From assembly GCF_026262505.1 (NCBI RefSeq), contig NC_067203.1:15264392-15328391 (forward strand): DNA of 64,000 nucleotides, given 5' to 3'. The position numbers were made by a program, and so were the translations under genes. Every line of letters starts with the position of its first letter. The first letter of the stretch is position 1. The notes under the pieces are model-generated. The model was not told the origin of the DNA. It saw only the letters and a list, made by a program, of their open reading frames with translations, and ran no database searches. The DNA is from Trichomonas vaginalis G3. Lineage: Eukaryota; Parabasalia; Trichomonadida; Trichomonadidae. Below, in pieces: positions 10,902-21,439 of the stretch.

Positions 10902-13207
10902 ATAAGCTTCATTTACAGGTATTTCATCGTCAGTAAATGAATCTCATTATCGTTTGGTTCAACCTGTTTATATAATCCTTTCATTTCTTCTTTCAAAAAT
11001 AACACCATGTTTGTTTATCGTCTATTCTTCTCTGTTTCCTATCACATTTATCCTTAATGCTCATTTGGAAATTCTTGTCTTTCATGTCTGATGGTTTGCA
11101 GAATAGAGCATTTTTACATATCATACCTGCACATAATTCATCATAATGTGTATTTATCCATACATCTAAAGGATTTGTTGATAATTCTATTAAATCTTGT
11201 TTGGCTTCAGTCATCGGTATGATTCGTACATTAAATGATGAAAGGTCATATTGCATAAATATGTTAAAAGGTTATCATAAAATTCCTTTGTGCATGAATC
11301 CATTAAATTCTTGAAGTAATCAAATTGACCCTTGAATTTACCATTACTCTTAAAACTACGTATCTTCTGTCTCCAACTTCAATTTTGACAGGGTAAACGT
11401 TATTAGTTACGAAAATGAAGTTTGCAACGTTCTGAGCAGTTCTTCTGGTTGATTCTTTTCATTAATTCTAATCTCATTATCCGTTATAATTGATTTCAAA
11501 GCGTTGAAGTTTGCGAGTCTGTCTTCACCAACATTCTTGAGTTCATTAAGTACAAGAACATTTTATTTTCAACTACTGAGTTGAAATTACCCGTTAGCTC
11601 ACTTATTTCAGTAATGTTTTTACATGAATAACCTGCGAGAAGTTCAGAAATAATGTCTGTAAATCTGTTTTTACCTGTTCCCTGAAGTCCTTTCAAAATA
11701 ATTGCTGTTTCATTCTGATTCCAGGATGTTGAATCATTGATGCAATCCAGCCGAGAAGGTATTTATACACTTCATCGTTATTATCACAAATGGCTTCTTT
11801 AATGAAATTCATAAACATCTCAATTTTTGAGTAATCTACTTTTTCGAGAATGTTGTATTTATAACCCTGAAACGTTGAGAAAACATCGGGGGAATCAGAT
11901 TTAAAGCAAACACCCTTAACGGTTAATGAGGATAATTGATTTAATAGTACGTCCCATGCTGTTATGGTTTTACCTTCTTCTTTAAATAATTTAATCATTT
12001 TGAGTGACTCTTTCATGTTTGATTGAAGAACGAATGATATTTGATTCATTTTGTCGTGTATGTTGTAATCTTTCTGAATGAAATATTTATTTCCACAATC
12101 TACAAAACGGATTACACGTGATAAATCCTCAATTACTTCAGAACTGTTTTTATACTGATGATTTTCAGCTTTACGTCTAATATCTGTTATCAAAAACGAG
12201 TCATCAAGTTTGATATCAAATGTTATTTTTGGCTTACGTAATAAAGGCAAAACGTATTCATCATAATATTCCTTTTGATATAGTTTTAGAATCTTCACTA
12301 AAACAAATGGAGAAGTCATTAAATGTGCATATCTACTACGTGCTTTTTCAAAATTACTTTTTGCATTTTCTGTTAAACTGCAGAAGTTATAAACGTTATC
12401 ATATGCTTCATTAATTAAATGATTAGGTAACGAATTAATAGCTTGAAACAGTGTGAATAATGTAACTTCTTTTTCTAAATTCATGTTTCCACCGTCATTA
12501 TGTACTTCAAAATCACTGATGCCATCAACTATGCTTTGAGCTAGTTTATCGTCAATGTTTACATCTTTGTTTTCATTCATGATATTCTTTATTTCTTCGT
12601 TCTTCTGTTCAACTCTTACCTTAATATTCAAATCATTTAATATATCGTTTACTGTTCTGGTTAATGTTGAATCGTAACTTCCACGAATGAATGAGTATGT
12701 ATTGATTGGTTCTGTTGCATTCTTGCGAACTCTTGAATCAGCCATAACTACTAATGAACGCTTTGAATCATTCATAGAAGTCATTATGTCAATATCATAA
12801 TCATTGCAAGAATAACATTTAATCATTCTGTTCGAGGTTGAATAGAAGAAATTAGTGTTGCAATAAATGTGAAGACCTCCTGATGCGGTTTTAACGATAA
12901 CATCTTTATCCGAAAGTTTTGATAAAATGTCTTTTCTAACTGTTTCTTTAAGTTCATCATTGTATGATTTATTGATATCAACATCTATAATCGTTAAATT
13001 TGAAATTTTATTTACTAATAAAGCTGTACCAGTTTTCCTTCCTCTTCCTCCATCATGTTTGAGGTAGTTATGTAAATCAATCTTGTTTTCACCAATTCTT
13101 TCGTTGAGGGTTTTAGTTTCTGCCACAACTAATTCCTCAGCTAATGAATCAATAACTTGTTCATCAGAAACGATATAGTTGTTGCTGTTGTTGTTTGTTG
13201 CTGTCAT
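10902..13207 (-). pseudogene. Primase-SF3 helicase, inverted relative to Polinton B, broken
   Basis: N-terminal archaeo-eukaryotic-primase-like part with a D-x-D motif (TIIDVDINK) and an S-G-G-x-H motif (ASGGLHIYCN). A helical middle follows, then an SF3/D5-type helicase domain with Walker A GLQGTGKN. The first 504 codons (13207-11693) are open. The helicase part is broken by single-base losses near 11716, 11563, 11446 and 11356 compared with B. It would open and prime DNA for replication. Here it points left; in Polinton B the same gene points right, and in both cases it is flanked by inverted repeat arrays. The ATG at 13207 follows a TATTCCTATATAAATG leader identical in B. Confidence 0.87.
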
Positions 13208-13279
13208 TTATATAGGAATAAAAAAATAAAAATAATTTTAAAACTAACTTTATTTTTGGACTGCATCAAATTTTCGTAA

Positions 13280-13500
13280 ATGTTGTCTAAATGTCATGTT
13301 GTCTCATTTTTTCAGAGAAGTTAAATGACCTGGTGACACATGGTGACCTGGTGACACCTTCAGTTCTTCAAAAATAAGTCATAACTACCTTCCTCCTGTG
13401 TTGTTGTCAAAATGTCATGTTGTCTCATTTTTTCAGAGAAGTTAAATGACCTGGTGACACATGGTGACATAGTGACACCTTCAGTTCTTCAAAAATAATT
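13280..13500 (-). repeat. Iteron-like array, right arm (Polinton A)
   Basis: Two units of the 10520-10872 repeat in inverted orientation (read as GTCAAAATGTCATGTTGTC...GGTGACACC TTCAGTTCTTC). The GGTGACC/GTGACA core is the same as in the left arm and differs from that of Polinton B. The remaining sequence to the fibre gene (13501-13616) is AT-rich, with two copies of AACGTAAACATT. Confidence 0.85.
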
Positions 13501-13616
13501 AATTATTGAATGACCTGAAAACATTAACGTAAACATTAACGTAAACATTTATTTCTGTAGTTCATCCATTACTTCATTACCTAATTAATTACAGACATAA
13601 AATATATTTAGTTCAT

Positions 13617-15737
13617 TCAATGAACGCGGTACCATGCGAATACAGTCACAAATGGTGGCATGTAATCTTTACCCGAGCCTGTTGGATTTGTTGTGAAAGT
13701 GTGTGAATGATTTCCTGTGGTTCCACAGAAAATACCTGCGCTTGAATCTACTGGGTCGCTTGAAATATCATATCTATCCATTCCCTGTCTATCCGAACCT
13801 GCTGCAAGATTTCTATAACCTCTTTTTGTTATTGAATGTGAATGATTACCTGTTGTGTTTGTAGTTCCTGTATGAGTGTGCGGTGGAAGGTTTGCTTCAG
13901 TAATTTTCTTCGAACCTCCTGTTTGCTTTGAAGAGTTAGCACAGTATAAGAATTTATCTACAATCTGCTTCCACGTACCGAAACCCAGAACTGTTGCTGG
14001 ATTTGTTGAGTTCATTGACGTATAAATAGAACCAATGGGGTAAATCATCTCAAGAATTGTATTTAATCCATTATGAATATTGAATTTATTATATAATATT
14101 GAATTTGGGTGAGTATTTAAAACTGGTCTTGTTATCAATATTAACGTATTATTTTTGAAAATTGCTTTTCTAACATCTTGAAATTTTGTGATTTCAGACC
14201 AGTTTCTTCCATCACTACTGATATTTACTAAATCACCACATCCTAAAGCGATGAAATACCCATCAATATAAAATAAATTAGTAAATCTATAATTTCGAGT
14301 AAATTTTGGAGTGAATGAATAAACCAATTCCCAATTTGATAAATCCTGTGATAAATAAATATGTCTGTTATAACTTACAGGATATGAATAGACCATTTCA
14401 CCTGAAACGAGAACATAAACATTTGATCCATAACATAAAGCTTCAATGTCTCCATCAGCTTGAAAAATTTGTTCAAATTGACCTTGTGGTATTGAAGATG
14501 ATCTATAAATTTTATCATTCTGTAGGATAAAATACATGTTGTTAATGTAATACCACTTACTTGTATAATCAATTTCCAAATCTGATGACATCATACTAAA
14601 CATATAATAATTTATCCCATCCTCACTAATGAAAATTTGACTGACTTCATAAATTAGTACCCATTTATTATTAACGCATCTAATAGGATTATTTGAATAT
14701 TTAAATTTAGCATCTTGATTTAAATTACATTTGAACCATTGGATACAATCGAATGAATAACAAGGGTAAAAATCATCTCCAACCGTTATCATTCCCATAA
14801 ATTTACCGTTATTATATTCAACATATAAAATTATTGGATTAATGATTGGCTCTCGTGTATCAGGATTCAAAACAGATGGAGTAAATGATTCATAGTTTTT
14901 AAAATCATTTGTTTTAAAATAATAAAGCACTCCAGCTGTATAAAATAAATACATGGTCACTCCATCGAAACATATCCATTCAAAAGAATCTATATCAAAG
15001 GTTTTATCTGATGATTTCATAAAATTTAAAAATGGTGGAGTAAAATAGACCTCTGATTGTTTTATTTCTTCATTAACAAATGATATATCAGCTTTCTTTG
15101 CTAACTCACTATCCACATATTCCTTATCTGCCTTCTTCATTAACTCATTGTTAACATAAGTTTTATCCGCTTTAAGGTCTAAACATCCTGAAACCCATCC
15201 TGTATCAGCTTTAGTTTTTAAAATCTTTGATGTCCATTCATGATACCATTCAACCCTTTCTATAATTTCATTATCTTTTTCATTAACATATTCATTATCT
15301 GCCTTCTTCATTAATGCACTAGCCACAAGTCCCTTATCTGCTTTCTTCTCTAACTCACTATCCACGTATTCCTTATCTGCTTTCTTCATTATGTCATTTA
15401 GGAAACCTTTTATGAATTCCTCATTTAAATTAAATCTTCCAATCTTCAAAACTTTAGGAAATGCATTTAATGCGTAATATCTCTGTTCTTCTGGTGGAAT
15501 TGATGTTATATCATCCGTTATTCCTTTAATTTTTGAATTCATAAATAAAATTTCTTTTATATTTGATATCACTGCACCACCTTTGCAAACGAATTCGAAA
15601 TGGTCATTTTTCAATACTATCTCCAAATCTCCATATTTCAACCTTTGCGTTTGTTCTGCCGTCTTTGAATTATATGCATATATGGCGTATGTAATGGTCT
15701 GTGCCTTAAGTTGTTGTGGTTGCTGTTGTTTAATCAT
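13617..15737 (-). CDS. Tail-fibre-like attachment protein with beta-propeller (706 aa)
   Basis: A candidate host-attachment fibre. Residues 1-115 are a head also found in B. Residues 117-225 are stalk repeats of the form K-A-D-x3-V-x5-L, as in phage fibres. Residues ~230-555 are a beta-propeller-like part with Asp-box motifs (YSFDCIQW 327-334, ISEDGINY 370-377, LSQDLSNW 462-469, ISSDGRNW 506-513). Residues 560-706 are a phage tail-collar-like tip (YPIGSIYTS, FGTWKQI, YMPPFVTVFAWYR) with three H-x-H pairs (620, 632, 677) of the type that bind metal in phage fibre trimers. Intact. The copy in B lacks the propeller and has a different tip. It is the first gene of the minus-strand virion block. 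Confidence 0.8.
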   Translation of the reverse strand: MIKQQQPQQLKAQTITYAIYAYNSKTAEQTQRLKYGDLEIVLKNDHFEFVCKGGAVISNIKEILFMNSKIKGITDDITSIPPEEQRYYALNAFPKVLKIGRFNLNEEFIKGFLNDIMKKADKEYVDSELEKKADKGLVASALMKKADNEYVNEKDNEIIERVEWYHEWTSKILKTKADTGWVSGCLDLKADKTYVNNELMKKADKEYVDSELAKKADISFVNEEIKQSEVYFTPPFLNFMKSSDKTFDIDSFEWICFDGVTMYLFYTAGVLYYFKTNDFKNYESFTPSVLNPDTREPIINPIILYVEYNNGKFMGMITVGDDFYPCYSFDCIQWFKCNLNQDAKFKYSNNPIRCVNNKWVLIYEVSQIFISEDGINYYMFSMMSSDLEIDYTSKWYYINNMYFILQNDKIYRSSSIPQGQFEQIFQADGDIEALCYGSNVYVLVSGEMVYSYPVSYNRHIYLSQDLSNWELVYSFTPKFTRNYRFTNLFYIDGYFIALGCGDLVNISSDGRNWSEITKFQDVRKAIFKNNTLILITRPVLNTHPNSILYNKFNIHNGLNTILEMIYPIGSIYTSMNSTNPATVLGFGTWKQIVDKFLYCANSSKQTGGSKKITEANLPPHTHTGTTNTTGNHSHSITKRGYRNLAAGSDRQGMDRYDISSDPVDSSAGIFCGTTGNHSHTFTTNPTGSGKDYMPPFVTVFAWYRVH

Positions 15738-15761
15738 TTATTATGATTTAAAAATAAATAT

Positions 15762-16472
15762 TTAATCCGTTATCTCATCAGCTATTTTTTCTATTTGAAA
15801 TTGCCATAATATTTCATTCATGAATTCTAAATCACAATCAAATAGGTCGGTTATTCTAAATTTAATATTTGATAAATCTTTTGAATGAAGAATAAATGAA
15901 TTCCCAGATAATTGAAACGGATATGATAAAGAAAATATGTTTAAGTTGATGGATAAAATGTTTTGTATTGATGGGTAAGAGTTAGGGTCTAATGTTTGAT
16001 GTGAAAATCTCATTGGGGTATTAACTTTATCACATTTGATTAAAATGAAATTGGAACCAGTGTCAGAATACAAAACATCCCCAACATCTTTTTCAAAATT
16101 TAATATCCCCAACAATGAACGAAGATGAGGAGTACAAAATTTAATTTTCAGCGGAAATTTAATAAGGTTATTTATTTCATCAAGTTCAAAAAGTTTATCA
16201 GGTTTTGATTTAAAATTTTCTTCATACCATACGATAAATGATTCATTTAAATAACTTAAAATCGTGTTAATATCCCATTTCGTTATCACATTATTTATAT
16301 ACATATCATACGTTTTTTCAAGGTCATCTTTAATAAATGATATATAATCTGAAGGGTCTAAAAGAATGGGATTAAATTTACCACTCACAGAAACGAGAGT
16401 AACATTATAAATTCCGCTAACTGTTAAATTTAATTCACAGCTATTATTCGAAATAATATTGATAATTGACAT
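15762..16472 (-). CDS. Putative minor virion protein (236 aa)
   Basis: Intact and nearly identical in B. Beta-rich; the stretch IKFCTPHLRSLLGI, followed later by an F-I-L-I-K-C-D segment and P-M-R-F, recalls the 'LGF / vYCD' pattern of a widespread Polinton capsid-associated protein. That likeness is from memory and weak. It starts 21 bp from the divergent gene at 16494, so the two share a promoter region. A penton or other minor capsid role is possible but unproven. Confidence 0.5.
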   Translation of the reverse strand: MSIINIISNNSCELNLTVSGIYNVTLVSVSGKFNPILLDPSDYISFIKDDLEKTYDMYINNVITKWDINTILSYLNESFIVWYEENFKSKPDKLFELDEINNLIKFPLKIKFCTPHLRSLLGILNFEKDVGDVLYSDTGSNFILIKCDKVNTPMRFSHQTLDPNSYPSIQNILSINLNIFSLSYPFQLSGNSFILHSKDLSNIKFRITDLFDCDLEFMNEILWQFQIEKIADEITD

Positions 16473-16493
16473 TTTTTTATTACGATTAAAAAT
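16473..16493. promoter_or_regulatory. 21-bp divergent promoter/leader
   Basis: Only TTTTTTATTACGATTAAAAAT separates two divergent ATGs. In B (55619-55637) it is two bases shorter but otherwise the same. Transcription must start within the opposite gene or this spacer, so the leaders are extremely short, as is known for trichomonad mRNAs. Confidence 0.5.
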
Positions 16494-16973
16494 ATGGTAA
16501 AGCGTTATTTTCCAGTGATAAATAAAACTAGGATAAGATTACCTCAAGAATTCATAAATTCAACGAATAAGAAATTCATTCATGTTATAAATTTTAGTGT
16601 TTTCAGAAAATATGAGTCAATGTCATATTCATCATCGGGTTATATTTCACTTCATTCAAATTTAGTTCAATCAAACCCATATAATGACCATTTCATAAGA
16701 TTTTCAGATGGTATTAAAAATGTAATTGATAGATTAAAATATGAACAGATTGACAATATCGAATTTTTGGAATTTTGGTTTAAATATCCCGATGGAAAAA
16801 AGATTGAAGTTAAAGATAAAGCTGATACTATAACAAAAACAATTACAATGACCGATCCGGATAGTGGGGAACAAAAAGAAATAAAACAAACGATAGAAAC
16901 TGGTGAAAGGTCAATTATTATTGATTATGATTCAAAGGATTATTATTCAATAATGTTAATGCTTGAATATTAA
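16494..16973 (+). CDS. Unknown virion-block protein (159 aa)
   Basis: Unrecognised. Beta-rich (YISLHSNLVQSNPYNDHFIRF...) with a charged loop K-A-D-T-I-T-K-T-I-T-M-T-D-P and a YYSIMLMLEY end. It could be a single jelly roll (penton/minor capsid), from predicted strand content only. It is the only plus-strand gene inside this part of the block and overlaps the 3' end of the next gene by 4 bp. Only one or two residues differ in B, suggesting strong constraint. Confidence 0.5.
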   Translation: MVKRYFPVINKTRIRLPQEFINSTNKKFIHVINFSVFRKYESMSYSSSGYISLHSNLVQSNPYNDHFIRFSDGIKNVIDRLKYEQIDNIEFLEFWFKYPDGKKIEVKDKADTITKTITMTDPDSGEQKEIKQTIETGERSIIIDYDSKDYYSIMLMLEY

Positions 16974-17671
16974 ATGGCCTTAACAAAGAATTTTTCAAGT
17001 GATATTTTATATTCATCAACTATTTTATTATAAATATCATTATATGTTAAATGAAGTTCAGTTGTTGTTCCGTTCTTTGATATCTTAATTGTGCTAATAT
17101 CCTTTATAGGATTTATTTTTGCAACTGTTCCGCAGCATGAAACCTCATCATCTATGAAAAATTGAATCTTCACGTCTGAATCCTGAACATCACAAAGAAT
17201 GGCAATAATGTGAATTAATGATTCATAAGGTAAAATAATTAAACCGGATTGATCAATTAAATTTATTATTGAATCATAATTATCAGTTATTATATCACGG
17301 TAAATTTTCATTAATTCAGAATTAATGTCTATTTTATATGGTGCATTGCGACTGGAATCGTAGATTCCTGGGTTCTCGATGTTTGATGAAAGAGGTGGGG
17401 GGTATGTTGGATATGTGGGAATTTCAACGGGTTCTTTACCGGGTTCAGATAAAATGATTGGGTCTCCATTCTCATGGTTTTCTTCATTCTCCTCCTTTTT
17501 CGGTAAGTCACGAGTTAATAAATTTGGTTGAGTTGCTGACCTTGTTAATTCAGGGCTAACATTAACTTTAACATTTTGAATAATTCGTGATTTATCATCA
17601 TTTACGTTATAACCAACCGTAATCTCTGCTTTTGCGTTAGTGTTCTTTTGACTAGTGAAACGTCTTCTCAT
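16970..17671 (-). CDS. Unknown virion-block protein (233 aa)
   Basis: No family recognised. Basic N-terminus (MRRRFTSQKN), then a proline/glutamate-rich linker (residues ~60-105) that is shorter in B, then a folded C-terminal half with conserved ILPYESLIHIIAILCD and a Cys pair (SCCGT). Linker length variation with conserved ends is typical of structural or scaffold-like proteins. Intact in both copies. Confidence 0.5.
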   Translation of the reverse strand: MRRRFTSQKNTNAKAEITVGYNVNDDKSRIIQNVKVNVSPELTRSATQPNLLTRDLPKKEENEENHENGDPIILSEPGKEPVEIPTYPTYPPPLSSNIENPGIYDSSRNAPYKIDINSELMKIYRDIITDNYDSIINLIDQSGLIILPYESLIHIIAILCDVQDSDVKIQFFIDDEVSCCGTVAKINPIKDISTIKISKNGTTTELHLTYNDIYNKIVDEYKISLEKFFVKAI

Positions 17672-17703
17672 TTATAATCGAATAAAAAAATATATTTAAA
17701 CTT

Positions 17704-18603
17704 TTATTTTGCTGGAACTTTTGAATCTATTATTCCCTGTATTTGTTCATGAAGTTGATTTTTAGCATTTTCATCGAAATTAATAGACCTAATATATTCA
17801 TTAATTGCATTCTTATAATCATCTGATTTCTCAAATTTTCTTTTATCTGATTCCTTAACTAAATCATAAGTTAAACCTCGTTGCTGATATAATGGTTTCT
17901 TAATTAAATCTTTGAATGCTTGAGATAAAGCACCTGATGCAATTCTTGCTACTATAATTGGTTGGAATTGCTGTTTAAGTTCATCTTTAACATTTGCGAA
18001 AACTGGATCGAATAAAGCAACTTTAAAGAATTTCTTAGCTGGAATTTCAGGTCTCAAATTTGCATATTGACCATCAAACGGGTTAGAATATCGTGGTAAT
18101 CCATCCGGTCCCTCTTCAACAGCATTTAATTCTTCATTGAAATAAGAATATGGATTACGACGGTATGAATTAATTGGACCATTTTCACCTTCTCCAATGT
18201 ATTGTTTAACAGCTTTTCCATTTTCATCAAATTGCATAGGATAACATTCATTATATGCTTTACGTTTAGGATAATCAGATACAGTTAATTTATACCCATT
18301 TATGACTTTAATATTACCTTGACCATCAGTAACGAAAACTTCATTTATACCATCAGGTTTTCCATTTGGACCCGTAATGTCTGCTTCGTGTGCTTCCCAA
18401 TTTGGACCATGACGTTTGGCATATGCTTGAGCTTCTGGTAATGTTAAAACATTTCTCATTTGTTTAACATCTTTTTGAAGACCAGCAACAATATGAACTA
18501 ATTCTTTCATTCCATCAGGAACTTTCATAGTTCTATTATATACACCCCTTTTGTTTGTCCCTTGTTTTAATGGAACCTGTAGAAGATTTGCTATTTCTGT
18601 CAT
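17704..18603 (-). CDS. Unknown virion-block protein (299 aa)
   Basis: Unrecognised. The N-terminal 200 residues are nearly constant between copies ([21 protein letters not shown], a GPNGKPDG turn, [13 protein letters not shown]). The last ~80 residues diverge strongly in sequence and in the final helix. It lies between the 233-aa gene and the packaging ATPase, so a capsid or genome-packaging role fits. No protease signature (His-Asp-Cys triad) is visible. Confidence 0.5.
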
Positions 18604-18643
18604 GTTTAATTATAAATAAAAAATAAAAATTAATTATAAAAAG

Positions 18644-19468
18644 TTAATCAAATTTAACACCTCCTTTATTTAAATCAACTATTATTTTTCCATGTTCTCC
18701 TAATTGCTGATATTGTGTGTAAAGTTCATTAATGCTCATTGGTAAATTCACTTGATAAAGCATAACGTTCAACTGTTGACGACTAAACCCTGAAAATGAA
18801 AAGGGTTGATAGATTTGATTTAATGTTTGTGCTTAATGCTTTGAAATATTGAACAGCCATGAAGAATGAACACTGAATGTGTCGACATTGAGTTAATAAC
18901 TGATTAAAATATGATTTCTCATTAGTTATTAGTTTTGATTTCACGGCATCATCTAGAAAAATTAGTGAATGCAAAAATTCTCTATCAAAATTTGAAATAG
19001 AAAGTGTTTCAAATAATTCATCCCGTTGTTTATCAATAATTTTATCCTCTAATCCTTGCTTCTTGATTGTATTATATAATTCTTTATACATTAAAAAGTT
19101 TTTTAAATAATCTTCTGCTTCTTCTTGTGATAAATAAATAATTGGAATTTTGATTAAATGCTTTAAAGATTCAAATGTATCATCTGAAGGTGAACCTGAA
19201 CGGTTGATATAAATTAACACATGTGAATGGGGGAAGTGTTAGCAATAATGATAATTTGTTTTAATATCGTTAATGTTTTACCTTTATTCTGTTTACCAAT
19301 TGCTGCAGTGATTGAATTTAAGTAACATTCAGAATATGGAATTTTCATTAATTTTTCCTTAGATAGAGCATTTCTATTATCACTCAATGCTTCATTAATC
19401 ATATCATCTACGTATGTATTATATACTCCCGCTAATTCTTCATAAGGAGTGGATGAATTTAAATCCAT
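18644..19468 (-). pseudogene. A32/FtsK-HerA-type packaging ATPase, two frameshifts
   Basis: Genome-packaging ATPase of the A32 clade. Walker A GKQNKGKT and Walker B LIFLDD are both still encoded, but in different frames. Compared with copy B, one base is missing near 19232 (just after ANTSP) and two near 18790 (NLSTLFIF). This is the only virion-module gene broken in Polinton A. It starts at ATG 19468, 24 bp after the capsid gene, in the same direction. Confidence 0.88.
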
Positions 19469-19492
19469 TTAATCAAAAATAAATTTATAATT

Positions 19493-21130
19493 TTAAACAT
19501 TTCTATTCATCAATATTTCATCATATGAACTTCTATACTGCGGTGGTGTACCTGTTGGATGATATTTCAAACCTTCATCTGGTGTCCATGTCCAATATGT
19601 AGTCCTAGTAAACCAAACCTGAGGAGGATTTGTCACTTTTGAACAGTAAGTGTCATTTTCACCCTGAATGATTGGATAGGCTTTCACTTGTACTGTAACT
19701 TGTGAATTGAAAGTTTCTAATCCATCAAAGAATATACCCGCTCCATCACGTTGAACTGGAATAGTGCATAAGAATGAAGTTTGGTCTTTCCATGTTCTAG
19801 CTAATGGCGTGCCATCATCTGCATTTAGTGGTCTAGTTAATGAGTCCTCGTATTCTTCCGTGCATTCATTCACTCCATCTAAATCAGAAGCTTGAAGCAT
19901 ACGTGTAAAGAATATGTCACCCACTGTGGTCATCGCTTGATCGGGGAAGTTTCTGGAATCTATAGTGACCTGAAGACCTCGAAGCATTGGATTTTCTAAA
20001 ACTGTTCTTTGCATTGCATTCTTCGGAAATGCTAACACAACATCTGTAACATTATGAAGAGCGTATGAGAAATCTGAGCTGATACCTTCAGGAGTGATGC
20101 AACCTCCATTTAGTGAACGAACGTCAATATGTTGAGCTGGAATCATGAATGGATCTTCCTTACTGAATAAACGTGGTATTGCTTTAACTGATTCTTCAAT
20201 TAAATATCCTGGTGTAATGCATTTATCCTCTAAAACTTCCATCTTTGTGCATGAAATAATAACGTCATCAACTGTTGCGTCAGCAGATGTAGCGGCTAAG
20301 CTTGTAATTAATTTGGCAGGAAGTCCGATTTGTTGGAATTTGCGATCATATTTATAAACATGATTCATAATCTTTTCATAATTTTCATCAGTTATCTTTT
20401 CATAAACATAATTTTGTAAATCAGCAACTCTTAACGGGTCAACCTGACAAAATACTAAAGTATCCCTGAAAACATAATATTTAAGAATGATTTCACCAAA
20501 TGATTTAGGATAATCATCGAACGCCTGAAATGCTAACAAATCATTTACCGGAATAATCATATCAAAAGTGATATCAACTTCTTCATTTGCTTTCTTGAAA
20601 ACTTCTGAAGGGTCAATATATTTACCACATACTGAGTTATCATATTTTTGAACATTATTATATAACGAATGAACAAACTTTTTAACTTTCCTTTCTGATT
20701 TTGGTTTATATGTTGCAAATGCGAAAGATTCACGGGCGCAATCCATCTGAAGATAACCGGCATCACCTCTTTCGGTTTCTACTTCTAATTGTTTAAAGCT
20801 TTGATTTGATGATTTGTAACCAACGAATAAACGCATGCATTTAAAAGCGGCATCACATGTGAAAGCTTTATTTGAAACTAGAGTTGCTTTAACTTTGCGT
20901 TTAATATATGTGTCACCTAATTGGTTCACATCATGAGCCGGATTTGTAATTCTTAAATGAGTTTGTTTATCATCAAAATATGGAGCATCAGAGTCATAGC
21001 ATGAACTTTCAAGTTCTCTATAATATCTTCTACCATCATTCTTTGCGAATATTTCATTTATCTTTTCGAATGAATGAAACACATTTCCATTAATCGGTTT
21101 GGTGTTTGGTACTAAATAGTTTGTCGTCAT
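19493..21130 (-). CDS. Major capsid protein, double-jelly-roll type (545 aa)
   Basis: Length, position next to the packaging ATPase and sequence pattern fit the Polinton major capsid protein. The pattern includes VDITFDMIIPVNDLLAFQAF in the first half, and NVTDVVLAFPKN with LQVTIDSRNFPDQ in the second. Assignment is by pattern and context, not by search. Intact. By eye only about six substitutions and one residue deletion (GY-LIEE here, GYGLIEE in B) separate it from the B copy, the best conserved long gene of the element. Confidence 0.75.
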   Translation of the reverse strand: MTTNYLVPNTKPINGNVFHSFEKINEIFAKNDGRRYYRELESSCYDSDAPYFDDKQTHLRITNPAHDVNQLGDTYIKRKVKATLVSNKAFTCDAAFKCMRLFVGYKSSNQSFKQLEVETERGDAGYLQMDCARESFAFATYKPKSERKVKKFVHSLYNNVQKYDNSVCGKYIDPSEVFKKANEEVDITFDMIIPVNDLLAFQAFDDYPKSFGEIILKYYVFRDTLVFCQVDPLRVADLQNYVYEKITDENYEKIMNHVYKYDRKFQQIGLPAKLITSLAATSADATVDDVIISCTKMEVLEDKCITPGYLIEESVKAIPRLFSKEDPFMIPAQHIDVRSLNGGCITPEGISSDFSYALHNVTDVVLAFPKNAMQRTVLENPMLRGLQVTIDSRNFPDQAMTTVGDIFFTRMLQASDLDGVNECTEEYEDSLTRPLNADDGTPLARTWKDQTSFLCTIPVQRDGAGIFFDGLETFNSQVTVQVKAYPIIQGENDTYCSKVTNPPQVWFTRTTYWTWTPDEGLKYHPTGTPPQYRSSYDEILMNRNV

Positions 21131-21199
21131 TTATTAATAAATAAAAAATCAAAATTAAAAGATGAAAATGAATTTTTAATTTTAATGAAATAATCAACT

Positions 21200-21415
21200 A
21201 TGGCTGCAGGATTCTTTAAGAAACTGTGGGATAAAGTAAAAAGAGGAGCGCATAAAGTTTGGGAAACAATGAAGAAAGGAGCAAATTGGATATTTAAGAA
21301 TAAAGAAGCAATTAGTGACGTTGCTGAATCAATAACGCCAAAAGCTGCCCCAATAAGAGAAATTTTAAATAAAGGAGAAAAAGTTTATCAAAGACTACAA
21401 CCAATACTAAGATAA
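21200..21415 (+). CDS. Small amphipathic protein 1 (71 aa)
   Basis: Begins MAAGFFKKLWD, a strongly amphipathic, basic-aromatic helix, followed by more K/W-rich helix (KVWETMKKGANWIF). The same eleven residues open the neighbouring convergent gene at 21440-21676. Such helices resemble the membrane-active N-terminus of adenovirus protein VI, found as small virion proteins near the capsid gene. Membrane penetration or capsid lining is an inference. Intact in both Polintons. Confidence 0.6.
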   Translation: MAAGFFKKLWDKVKRGAHKVWETMKKGANWIFKNKEAISDVAESITPKAAPIREILNKGEKVYQRLQPILR

Positions 21416-21439
21416 AAATAATATTTATTTATTTTTCCA

